Translations under genes and position numbers: made by a program | Origin: Verrucomicrobiota bacterium | GTDB lineage: Bacteria > Verrucomicrobiota > Verrucomicrobiia > Verrucomicrobiales > Verrucomicrobiaceae | Assembly (NCBI GenBank): GCA_963204975.1 | Contig: CAUJJC010000122.1 | Location: 1-44,612 of the forward strand | DNA: 44,612 bases | Direction of reading: 5' to 3' | The notes under the pieces: model-generated | The model's database searches: none | What the model was told of the DNA's origin: nothing | The model's input: the letters and a program-made list of their open reading frames with translations, nothing else | Shown here: piece after piece, positions 26,534-33,709 of the stretch | Position numbering within the stretch: position 1 is the stretch's first letter | How the letters are laid out: every line of letters starts with the position of its first letter

Positions 26534-26541
26534 GCCGGGTG
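26401..26541 (-). repeat. 21-bp tandem repeat, six full units and one partial
   Basis: Units begin at 26401, 26422, 26443, 26464, 26485 and 26506, with a partial unit from 26527. Each is CGCG(T/C)-type and ends GACTTGG or GGCTTGG. The variable positions are few and shared between non-adjacent units. The period of 21 keeps the reading frame and encodes seven residues. Confidence 0.9.
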
Positions 26542-26600
26542 CTGGGCAAGGCCTTGCGAATCGTGTGCCGGGAGCCCGGAATGGCTAGGGCGACGTTGGT

Positions 26601-27053
26601 TTAGGCACTCTTGGCGGTGGCGATGGAAGCGGGTGAGGCAAAGAAATGCCAGTCGCCGTGATGACAGAAGACGTCAATCCAACGGAAGGAACTGTCCGCA
26701 AGGTGGTAGTTGTCCTCGTAACGCTCGGGGTCGCGGAAGGAGATATGACTGCGGAGTAGCTCGGAGATGTCGTCAGGGCTGGAGAGTTCGATGGGCGACT
26801 GGCGGCGATTCTTGGGGACGGATCGCCAACCGGCACAGCCGTTGGGAAAGGCGATGAGTGGATAACGGCTGCCAAGGGCAGACGCGATGCGCTGTGTCTT
26901 TGCGATGAGAGTATCGAGCTTGGCGCGGGACGAAATGGTATAGGAGTCACAGCGGAAAACCTCTTCGAGGCAGTTACAGAGCCAACCGCCACCGTGGTCT
27001 GGGAATCTATGGCGAAGCGTGGCTTCGAAGGATTTCTTGTTCAGGTATTTCAC
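26601..27053 (-). CDS. Unknown protein, cassette gene with GTG start
   Basis: A 150-residue soluble protein starting GTG (KYLNKKSFEATLRHRFPDHGGGW). I do not recognise the family. Notable are several Cys, Trp and His residues (WLCNCLEE near 25, FCHHGDWHFF near the end) and a central GSRYPLIAFPNGCAGWRS; the shape is that of a small enzyme or immunity-like protein. It starts 18 bp after the short attC-like site at 27071-27104. The stop TAA lies inside GTGCCTAAACC, a degenerate R''-like box, as in the VOC gene. The frame closes before the tandem-repeat gene. Confidence 0.7.
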   Translation of the reverse strand: MKYLNKKSFEATLRHRFPDHGGGWLCNCLEEVFRCDSYTISSRAKLDTLIAKTQRIASALGSRYPLIAFPNGCAGWRSVPKNRRQSPIELSSPDDISELLRSHISFRDPERYEDNYHLADSSFRWIDVFCHHGDWHFFASPASIATAKSA

Positions 27054-27070
27054 GGGAGACGTGCGCAGTC

Positions 27071-27104
27071 GCCTAACGACCTATGCTCAGCGACTGGTTA
27101 GGCC
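27071..27104 (-). repeat. Short attC-like site
   Basis: On the minus strand R'' GGCCTAAC (27104-27097) and R' GTTAGGC (27077-27071) match the canonical RYYYAAC and GTTRRRY boxes. Only 19 bases separate them, far shorter than usual attC sites, so the middle may be deleted. A second pair, CAGTCGC (27066-27072) and GCGACTG (27090-27096), is interleaved with it on the plus strand. Confidence 0.6.
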
Positions 27105-27481
27105 GTTGGGTGTTCATTTTCGGCGCTCTTCAAGTCGCGGTAGAATGTTAATGAGTTTCGATCCAGGTCGTAGAGGGAAAACTCACGAGTCCCCCAAGGT
27201 GTATCGCAAATGCCGCTGGCACTGCACTCGACGCCGCGTTGCTGATATTCGGTGAAGAGAGCATCTGGATCATCCACCCCAAAGCGCAGTCGAATGGTGC
27301 TCATCTCGTGCTCGTATTGGAACTGCATGTGAAGCTCGACCTCGTCACGGGCGAATCCGACGTAATTGGGTGTCTCCGTGTCGTCTTGGAAGGCGAGCTG
27401 AAAGCCCAGTCGCTGAACATAAAACTCGATGGCTTGATTGATGTCGCGGGTGCCAATAATCGGATGGGTCTTTCTGAACAT
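27098..27481 (-). CDS. VOC (glyoxalase/bleomycin resistance) family protein, cassette gene
   Basis: A 127-residue single-domain vicinal-oxygen-chelate protein: HPIIGTRDINQAIEFYVQRLGFQLAF is the first beta-alpha-beta unit, and GTREFSLYDLDRNSLTFYRDL is the second with the usual terminal Glu replaced (FSLYDLD). The metal-ligand set looks partial, nearer to bleomycin/fosfomycin binding-type members than to glyoxalase I. VOC proteins are common integron cassette products. The TAA stop is part of the R'' box (GGCCTAAC), a known cassette habit. The cassette begins TTAGGCC, complementary to that R''. Confidence 0.88.
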   Translation of the reverse strand: MFRKTHPIIGTRDINQAIEFYVQRLGFQLAFQDDTETPNYVGFARDEVELHMQFQYEHEMSTIRLRFGVDDPDALFTEYQQRGVECSASGICDTPWGTREFSLYDLDRNSLTFYRDLKSAENEHPTA

Positions 27482-27516
27482 GGAGATTCGTGTGTTTCAG
27501 TGCAGGGGCGTGCAAT

Positions 27517-27611
27517 GGCCTAATGCCCCGGACCAGGCGACGGCGAGCGGAATGCGTTGATGACACGACAGATGCCATTCGAGCCGTTGCTTGCATCCGT
27601 TTTGTTCGTCT
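27517..27611 (-). repeat. attC-like site C
   Basis: On the minus strand R'' is AGACGAAC (27611-27604) and R' is ATTAGGCC (27524-27517); the expected first G of R' is A, so this site may be inactive. The arms ACGGATGCAAGCAACGGC and GCCGTCGCCTGGTCCG pair like those of sites A and B with two more changes. Confidence 0.7.
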
Positions 27612-27703
27612 TCGTTCCCGCAGTGGTCTTGGTAGGCATCAATGGTGGTGCAGATGACATGGCTGTGGGCAATGTGAATGTGTGGGGTAGATACGTAGGT
27701 GGG

Positions 27704-28093
27704 TCAGTGCCAATTCCCGCTACTGCGTGGCCCCTCTCCAGGCTTACTATAGCAGCCCGTAATGGACATCAGAAGAAGTGTGGCCAAGGTCAACCAGATC
27801 ACAGTGAGAACTCTTGTGGATAGACGGCGACGACCGTAAAGAGCAAACGTGAATAGGCCCCAGAATACTATGTGAAACGCCAAAAAGACGGATCGGTAAG
27901 ACTCAGCCTCTGAGAACTTTACATCGCAAAAGTAGCTCATAATGCCCAGTGGAGCGAGCCATACCACAAAGGGAACGAACAGTGCTGCAGGGCCTAAGCC
28001 AGGGATGGCAAGGAGGTATGCAACGAACGGAAGCGATACCCAGTATCCAGCCGATCTGAGAAAATGCTCGGGGGATTCGGGTTCTTGGCTCAT
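27704..28093 (-). CDS. Four-helix membrane protein of unknown function (cassette gene)
   Basis: A 129-residue protein starting MSQEPESPEHF. Four hydrophobic helices are clear: about 17-35 (VSLPFVAYLLAIPGLGPAA), 36-52, 68-86 (VFLAFHIVFWGLFTFAL) and 93-112 (VLTVIWLTLATLLLMSITG). The tail is short and soluble. I do not recognise the family. It is the first gene of the run: its cassette begins TTCGCCT at 28126, and its terminal site C has R'' AGACGAAC, seven of eight bases complementary. Confidence 0.7.
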   Translation of the reverse strand: MSQEPESPEHFLRSAGYWVSLPFVAYLLAIPGLGPAALFVPFVVWLAPLGIMSYFCDVKFSEAESYRSVFLAFHIVFWGLFTFALYGRRRLSTRVLTVIWLTLATLLLMSITGCYSKPGEGPRSSGNWH

Positions 28094-28119
28094 CTTGCCG
28101 ACGCTAGACTCTGCTAATT

Positions 28120-28192
28120 AGGCGAACAGTTGAATCAGCGACGATATTGTGGGTTTAGCCCCAGCGGCTTTATAGCTGACCTTTTTGTCGTC
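28120..28192 (-). repeat. Degenerate attC-like site at the start of the array
   Basis: On the minus strand GACGACAAAAAGGTCAGC resembles the R''-arm of sites A-D, and CGCTGATTCAACTGTTCGCC resembles the arm-R' half. TCAGC and GCTGA can pair. The middle is shorter and unrelated. It borders the first cassette (28126 downward). Confidence 0.45.
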
Positions 28193-28204
28193 ATAGGGGA
28201 CAAA

Positions 28205-28403
28205 GGTAACAAGTCTGTCGCCCTTGCAGCAAGAGCTTTGTGATTTCACACCCATAGGCCGGAGAACGTGTCTATTTCAGCCGAAGCCAACAAGCGGAGC
28301 AGCGCTGGGAGATGAGTTATCCGACGATGACAGAGATCGCGCTGCACGAGGATCTGAGGCCCGGCAGTTTGCTTCTGGGTGTGATGCCCGTCTTCCTCCT
28401 GGG
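28205..28403. other. Non-coding stretch before the REPIN-like element
   Basis: Short reading frames exist on both strands but none has a convincing start, composition or family match. I see no promoter, tRNA or hairpin of note before 28404. The region separates the cassette array from the sulfatase locus. Confidence 0.4.
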
Positions 28404-28555
28404 GGACCACACGCGTCTCGCGTGTTGGGCTCGGCGTCTCGCCGAGTCTCCGAACGTTGGCGCGCTGACTGGAGTCCTCGGGGTCTTCGGGGCCGAATAC
28501 TCACCTTCGGCGAGACGCCGAAGGCTACACGCGGGACGCGTGTGCTCCCCTCCAA
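28404..28555. repeat. REPIN-like inverted pair of palindromic modules
   Basis: Four tight hairpins with three-base loops: ACACGCG/CGCGTGT (28409-28425), CTCGGCG/CGCCGAG (28430-28446), CCTTCGGCG/CGCCGAAGG (28504-28524) and ACACGCG/CGCGTGT (28527-28543). The first two together are the approximate reverse complement of the last two, so two two-hairpin modules of about 50 bp face each other across about 55 bp. This is the layout of REP doublets (REPINs). No RAYT transposase is in the window. Confidence 0.75.
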
Positions 28556-28631
28556 GGCCAGCTCGATGGGGGTCGTGATGGTGCCCCATTCCTCTCGCAA
28601 GCATCCTCGTGGTGCTGCGTTAACCAGGGGC

Positions 28632-30038
28632 ATGAAGTTTTTGCTGAGTTTTCTGAGTCTCGTGGGGGCGGCGGTGGTGGCTGCCGAACAACCTAACGTC
28701 GTCATCATTCTGGCGGATGATCTGGGTTACGGCGATCTGGGGTGCTATGGCCATCCGAAGTTCAAGACGCCGCGCATTGATCGCCTGGCAGCCGAGGGGG
28801 CGAGGCTGATGCAGTTCAACACGCCGGCTCCGTTTTGTGCGCCGACGCGGGCTTCACTGATGACGGGGCGGTATCCGTTTCGCTGTGGCATGACTCAGAA
28901 TCCGGCTCCTGATGGCGGCGAGGCGGCGGATGCTCTGGCGCTGCCGCCGAAGGAAATCACGCTGGCGCAGGTGCTGAAGTCGGCGGGCTATGCGACGGGC
29001 ATGGTGGGCAAGTGGCACCTGGGGCACAAGCCGGGGACGCTGCCCACGGAGCGGGGGTTCGATGAATACCTGGGCATTCCGTATTCGAACGACATGCGTC
29101 CGGTGCAGGTGCTGGAGGGCACGCAGGTGGTGGAGTATCCGGTGGTGCAGGCGACGCTGACCACGCGCTACACGAAGCGCGCGACGGACTTCATCCAGCG
29201 AAACAAGGACCGTCCGTTCTTCCTCTACCTCGCGGAGGCGATGCCGCACAAGCCGCTGGCTGCACCTGAGAAGCACTACCGCAAAAGTGGCGCGGGGCTC
29301 TATGGTGATGCGCTGGCGGACCTGGATGACAGCGTGGGCGCGGTGCTCGATGCGCTGAAGACGCAGGGTGTGGATGAGCGGACGCTGGTGCTGTTCAGCA
29401 GTGACAATGGGGCGTGGTTTGGGGGCAGTTGCGGCGGGCTGCGGGGCATGAAGGGCACGAACTACGAGGGCGGCTATCGGGTGCCGATGATCGCGCGCTG
29501 GCCGGGCAAGATCCCTGCCGGGCATGTGAGCGACGAGCTGGCGGTGATGATGGATTTGTTCGCCACGGTGCTGAAGGTGACGGGTGCGAAGATGCCCGAT
29601 GATCGCGTGCTGGATGGTCGCGATCTGATGCCGATGCTCACGGGAGATGCGAAGTCGCCGCACGAGTTCGTCTTTGGCCATCAGAACTCGAAGCTGGCGA
29701 CGATTCGCGATGCGCGCTGGAAGCTGCATGTGCTCCCGGCGAATCAGATGAAGATGAAGCCGGGTGCCGATGGCAAGTGGCTGGATCCCCGGCTGCCCGA
29801 TGGGGTGACGATCCTGGCTCCGTTCGAGCAATACAACATCGACGCGCACCCCGGTCTGACCACGGGGGTGGAGCCGGGCAAGATGCAGCTCTTCGATTTG
29901 AAAGCCGATCCGGGTGAGCAGTCGGACGTGGCGGCGGCGCATCCGGCAGAGGTGCAGCGCCTGAAGGCTGCCTATGATGCGATGAACCGCGAGGTGCCCG
30001 TGGTGGAGGAGGTGAAACGAGCGCCTTACAAGAAGTGA
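28632..30038 (+). CDS. Secreted sulfatase (formylglycine type)
   Basis: A 468-residue S1-family sulfatase. The start MKFLLSFLSL opens into a signal peptide ending VVAAEQ; AGGGG lies just upstream, and the upstream in-frame codons cross the REPIN-like repeat. The metal Asp pair is in VVIILADDLGYGD (D29, D30). The residue converted to formylglycine is C69 in FCAPTRASLMTGRYP (C-x-P-x-R). MVGKWHLGH and FSSDNGAWFG supply the Lys/His and Asp/Asn ligands, and a sulfatase C-terminal subdomain follows. It hydrolyses sulfate esters, probably of a polysaccharide. No anSME or FGE maturase is in the window. A second sulfatase follows after 45 bp. Confidence 0.95.
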   Translation: MKFLLSFLSLVGAAVVAAEQPNVVIILADDLGYGDLGCYGHPKFKTPRIDRLAAEGARLMQFNTPAPFCAPTRASLMTGRYPFRCGMTQNPAPDGGEAADALALPPKEITLAQVLKSAGYATGMVGKWHLGHKPGTLPTERGFDEYLGIPYSNDMRPVQVLEGTQVVEYPVVQATLTTRYTKRATDFIQRNKDRPFFLYLAEAMPHKPLAAPEKHYRKSGAGLYGDALADLDDSVGAVLDALKTQGVDERTLVLFSSDNGAWFGGSCGGLRGMKGTNYEGGYRVPMIARWPGKIPAGHVSDELAVMMDLFATVLKVTGAKMPDDRVLDGRDLMPMLTGDAKSPHEFVFGHQNSKLATIRDARWKLHVLPANQMKMKPGADGKWLDPRLPDGVTILAPFEQYNIDAHPGLTTGVEPGKMQLFDLKADPGEQSDVAAAHPAEVQRLKAAYDAMNREVPVVEEVKRAPYKK

Positions 30039-30083
30039 AAAGACGCGAAATCTTCACATAGGCGCAACGTTCACGGCGGCCCT

Positions 30084-31418
30084 ATGCGTGCGCTTTTGCT
30101 TCTCTCTCTGGTGGTGGCCGTGATCTCTCCGCTCCGCGCGGCGACGAAGCCGAACATCGTCATCTTTTACCTCGATGACATGGGCTGGGCGCAGCCGGGC
30201 ACCTATGGGGGCAAGCTGGCTCCCACGCCGAACATGGACAGCATCGCGGCGAATGGGGTGCGCTTCACGAATGGGTATTCGAGCGGTTGCGTGTGCTCGC
30301 CGGGTCGCGTGGGCTTGATGACGGGACGCTATCAGGCGCGCACGGGGCATGATGCGAACCCTACCAAGGAGCGGCGCGAGCTGCTGCTGAGCGAGAAGAC
30401 GATGGCCCAGCACCTGAAGCCCGCAGGCTACACGACGGGCATCGTGGGCAAGTGGCACCTGGGCGACACGGGACCTCAGTTCATGCCGCTCTCGCGTGGA
30501 TTCGATTTCGCCATGGGCACGGTGGGCAACCTCGGGGAGGGCAAAGGCCCGTCCTTCTATCGCGGCAACGACTTGATCCCTGAACTCGAAGGCGAGCCAG
30601 TGACCTCGCCTGTCTATGCCCGTGAGGCCTGCGGGTTCATCGAGTCGAACAAGGACAAGCCATTCTTCCTCTACCTGTCCTTCAATGCGGTGCATTCACC
30701 CATCGTCGCCTCCCCGGCGTGGCTGGAGAAGTTCAAGCACCTCGACAAGCGCGAGCAAGCCTACGCTGCCCTCGTGGGCGAGGCGGACGAGGCCATCGGC
30801 ACGGTGATGACCAAGCTGCGCGACCTCAAGCTGGAGGAGAACACGCTCATCTTTTGCATCAGCGACAACGGCGGGGCCTCGCCGATTGCCGAGCAGATGG
30901 GCCTCCGAGGATCGAAGTGGTTTGTGTGGGAAGGCGGAGTCCGTGTGACCTGGATGGCGCAGTGGAAGGGTCGTGTGCCAGGTGGACGGGTAGTCAATGA
31001 TCCGGTGATCCAGCTTGATGTGCTGCCCACGGCTCTCGCTGCGGCGGAGGCTGCGAAACCCGACGTCGAACTCGATGGCGTGAACCTGCTCCCACTTCTC
31101 GAAGGCAAGGTGGACAAGCTGGCTCCGCGCGAGCTTTACTTCCGCTTTGGTGTGCAACATGCCGTTCGGCAGGGCGACTGGAAGCTGGTGAAGGCCGCGA
31201 AGGATATGGAACCCATGCTCGTGAATCTGAGCACGGACCCCGGCGAGCAGAAGGATCTCAGCGCGGAGAATCCCGCGAAGAAAGCCGAGCTGTCAGCCCT
31301 CTTCGACAAGTGGAACGCCTCCATGCAAGCACCTCGCTGGGAAGACCAGCGCTGGAATGGCGATGCTCAACGCAAGCAGCAGAAGAAGACCAAGCGAGGC
31401 AAGAAGGGCAAGGCCTAG
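30084..31418 (+). CDS. Secreted sulfatase (formylglycine type)
   Basis: A 444-residue S1-family sulfatase with signal peptide MRALLLLSLVVAVISPLRAA. The metal pair is D31-D32 in IFYLDDMGWA, and formylglycine would form at C71 in VCSPGRVGLMTGRYQ (C-x-P-x-R; the preceding Cys is two positions earlier). IVGKWHLGD and CISDNGGAS complete the active site. The C-terminus is a run of Lys and Arg (QQKKTKRGKKGK), unusual for this family, perhaps for binding an anionic glycan. It differs clearly from the upstream sulfatase, so the pair probably acts on different sulfate positions. Short spacing suggests co-transcription with the upstream gene and the next one. Confidence 0.95.
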   Translation: MRALLLLSLVVAVISPLRAATKPNIVIFYLDDMGWAQPGTYGGKLAPTPNMDSIAANGVRFTNGYSSGCVCSPGRVGLMTGRYQARTGHDANPTKERRELLLSEKTMAQHLKPAGYTTGIVGKWHLGDTGPQFMPLSRGFDFAMGTVGNLGEGKGPSFYRGNDLIPELEGEPVTSPVYAREACGFIESNKDKPFFLYLSFNAVHSPIVASPAWLEKFKHLDKREQAYAALVGEADEAIGTVMTKLRDLKLEENTLIFCISDNGGASPIAEQMGLRGSKWFVWEGGVRVTWMAQWKGRVPGGRVVNDPVIQLDVLPTALAAAEAAKPDVELDGVNLLPLLEGKVDKLAPRELYFRFGVQHAVRQGDWKLVKAAKDMEPMLVNLSTDPGEQKDLSAENPAKKAELSALFDKWNASMQAPRWEDQRWNGDAQRKQQKKTKRGKKGKA

Positions 31419-31494
31419 CCTTGGAAAATCACGCGTTCGATCATTCTCCGTGCTCGACACTTTGCCTGGCCCCTGATTGACTGCGAACTTGCCC

Positions 31495-33120
31495 ATGCCT
31501 GCCAAGTCCACGTCCAAAACTGTTGTCCTCGTCGCCAGCGGCGACCTTCGCCTCTCGGCCAATCAGACCTGCTGGCCCGCCCAACAAGCGATGGAGACAG
31601 CCCTCGCCGCCGCCCTGAAGAAGGAAGGCTGGAAGGTCGAGCGCGCCCATCAGGTGGACGACACGAAGAAGCATGGCTTCATCGACTCGCAGAAGATGGG
31701 CATGGATGTCTTCCGCCACATCGATCCGAAGTCGCCACTGATCGTGGCCGAGGCCGTGTGGCAATACTCGCACCACGTCCTGGCCGGACTCACCACGCAC
31801 CAGGGACCCATCTTGACCGTGGCGAACTGGAGCGGCCAGTGGCCCGGCCTGGTCGGGATGCTGAACCTCAACGGCTCGCTGACCAAGGCGGGCGTGAAGT
31901 ATTCCACGCTGTGGAGCGAGGACTTCAAAGACGAGTTCTTCAAGACCAAGCTCCAGCAGTGGCTGAAGACGGGCAAGATCACCCACGACGTGAAGCACGT
32001 CCGCACGCTGGACAAGGTGAAGCTGCCCACAAAGCTCGCGAAGCTGGGTGCGGAACTCGCTACGGATCTGAAGACAAACAAGGCAATCATGGGCATCTTC
32101 GATGAGGGCTGCATGGGCATGTTCAACGCCATCATCCCCGACCACGCGCTTCATGCGTGTGGTGTGTTCAAGGAGCGCCTCAGCCAGTCCTCGCTGTATC
32201 ACGAGACCATGCAGGCCTCGGACAACGAAGCCTTCAGCATTCACAGTTGGATGGTGAAGCGCGGCATGAAATTCAACCTCGGCGAAGACCACGCCACCAC
32301 GCTCACACGCGATCAAGTGCGCCTGCAATGCAAGATGTATGCAGCCGCCTTGCGCATCGCGGATGACTTCGGCTGCGAGGCCATCGGCATCCAGTATCAG
32401 CAGGGGCTGAAGGACTTGCTGCCCGCCAGCGACTTGGTCGAAGGGATGCTCAACAACTGCGACCGCCCGCCAGTGAAGTCGCGCGATGGCAAGCGCCTGC
32501 TCTTCGATTTGGACAATGTGGTTCACTTCAATGAAGTGGATGAGTGCGCTGGTCTCGATGGCATGATCACCAAGCGTGTGCATCGCGCGTTGCAGCAGCC
32601 CGTGGAGAGCACTTTGCATGATGTGCGCTGGGGCGAGATGTATGGGAAGGACTACGTCTGGGTGCTGCTGATCAGTGGAGCCGCGCCGCCCGCGCACTTC
32701 ATCGAGGGCTGGAAGGGAGCTGAGGGCTTCCGTCAGCCCGGCATGTATTTCCCCAGCGGCGGCAGCACCCTGCGCGGCATCAGCAAGCCGGGCGAGATCG
32801 TGTGGTCGCGCATCTATGTGCAAAACGAAGCACTGCACATGGACATCGGCCGCGCCGGAGTGGTGGAGCTTCCACGCGAGGAAACCGAACGCCGCTGGAA
32901 CGCCACGACACCGCAGTGGCCGATCATGCACGCGGTCACCTATGGCGTGAGCCGCGATCAGTTGATGGCCAAGCATCAGGCCAATCACATCCAGGTCGCC
33001 TACGCCAACGACGCCGCCGGAGCTGACGAGTGCATGCTGACCAAGGCCGCCTTCGCCCGCGAACTCGGCATCTCTGTCAACGTCTGCGGCACTCGTGACA
33101 AGAAAGGCACGGCGTGGTGA
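31495..33120 (+). CDS. L-fucose/L-arabinose isomerase-like family protein
   Basis: A 541-residue cytoplasmic protein without a signal peptide, starting [11 protein letters not shown]; a TTG six codons upstream is in frame but less likely. The order of segments ([78 protein letters not shown]) fits the fucose isomerase-like fold with its three-domain arrangement. Such enzymes interconvert aldose and ketose sugars with Mn2+. The family is broad and this branch is not characterised, so the substrate is uncertain. Its position after two sulfatases suggests release and use of a deoxysugar from sulfated glycan. Confidence 0.75.
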   Translation: MPAKSTSKTVVLVASGDLRLSANQTCWPAQQAMETALAAALKKEGWKVERAHQVDDTKKHGFIDSQKMGMDVFRHIDPKSPLIVAEAVWQYSHHVLAGLTTHQGPILTVANWSGQWPGLVGMLNLNGSLTKAGVKYSTLWSEDFKDEFFKTKLQQWLKTGKITHDVKHVRTLDKVKLPTKLAKLGAELATDLKTNKAIMGIFDEGCMGMFNAIIPDHALHACGVFKERLSQSSLYHETMQASDNEAFSIHSWMVKRGMKFNLGEDHATTLTRDQVRLQCKMYAAALRIADDFGCEAIGIQYQQGLKDLLPASDLVEGMLNNCDRPPVKSRDGKRLLFDLDNVVHFNEVDECAGLDGMITKRVHRALQQPVESTLHDVRWGEMYGKDYVWVLLISGAAPPAHFIEGWKGAEGFRQPGMYFPSGGSTLRGISKPGEIVWSRIYVQNEALHMDIGRAGVVELPREETERRWNATTPQWPIMHAVTYGVSRDQLMAKHQANHIQVAYANDAAGADECMLTKAAFARELGISVNVCGTRDKKGTAW

Positions 33121-33208
33121 GCAAGCGTTCCAAGATTGGTTCCGTTTGGTAGCTGCGTCGAAGTCATTGCCGTCTAGCCTCCGCCCCTCAACTCACCCCC
33201 CAAAAATC

Positions 33209-33709
33209 ATGTCTGAAGAAACTACTCTCTGGAAAGGCCGCACCTCGCAGTTGGTCTATTTTTGGACTTACCTCCTCTGGCTCCTCGTGGCGGGCGGCAT
33301 CGCCGTCGGTGCCACGCTGGCGCTCAATCCGCTGATCTACGCCGCCCTCATCGTGCCCTTCATCGGCATCGTTGCCCGCTGGCTGGTGACTCGCTCCACC
33401 GCGTATGAATTGACCACGCAGCGCCTGCGCAAAACCTCCGGCATCCTCAGCAAGAAACTCGATGAACTCGAACTTTATCGCGTGAAGGACAGCACCCTGG
33501 AACAGCCGGTTCTGCTGCGCATGTTCGGCCTGGGCAACATCACCATCATCTCGTCGGATGCCACCTTGCCTATGCTCGTCATGAACGCCGTTCCCACCGC
33601 CTACGAGGCTCGTGAAAAGCTGCGTGCCGCCGTGGAGGCCGAGCGTGATCGCAAGCGCGTGCGCGATGTTAATTTCACCGAAACGGATGCGGACGACGTG
33701 CCGCATTAA
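33209..33709 (+). CDS. PH-domain (bPH2) membrane protein
   Basis: A 166-residue protein. Two membrane helices (about 17-37, YLLWLLVAGGIAVGA, and 43-58) are followed by a bacterial PH-like domain (YELTTQRLRKTSGILSKKLDELELYRVKDSTLEQPVLLR in two parts), the YdbS/YdbT arrangement: YELT-x-x-R, then a strand with ELYRVKD and a GLGNITIISSD segment. Function is unknown; such domains are thought to form small membrane-associated oligomers. A charged tail of about 30 residues ends the protein. Its TAA overlaps the TAA of the convergent oxidoreductase by four bases. Confidence 0.85.
   Translation: MSEETTLWKGRTSQLVYFWTYLLWLLVAGGIAVGATLALNPLIYAALIVPFIGIVARWLVTRSTAYELTTQRLRKTSGILSKKLDELELYRVKDSTLEQPVLLRMFGLGNITIISSDATLPMLVMNAVPTAYEAREKLRAAVEAERDRKRVRDVNFTETDADDVPH

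Noticed and set aside
26401-26541. The tandem repeat as a CRISPR array
   Set aside because: Units are directly adjacent with no spacers, keep a 21-bp frame and encode a heptad; no cas genes are near.
24691-27611. Sites A-C as ends of a transposon or as REP elements
   Set aside because: They are whole palindromes at cassette joints rather than paired ends of one unit, no transposase is present, and the cassette start/R'' covariation is specific to integron recombination.
27557-27823. A plus-strand frame of 88 codons with hydrophobic start
   Set aside because: It reads out of attC-like site C and then runs antisense to the four-helix membrane gene; it is likely a shadow.
31441-32988. A minus-strand open frame of 515 codons
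   Set aside because: It is antisense to the fucose-isomerase-like gene and lacks domains.
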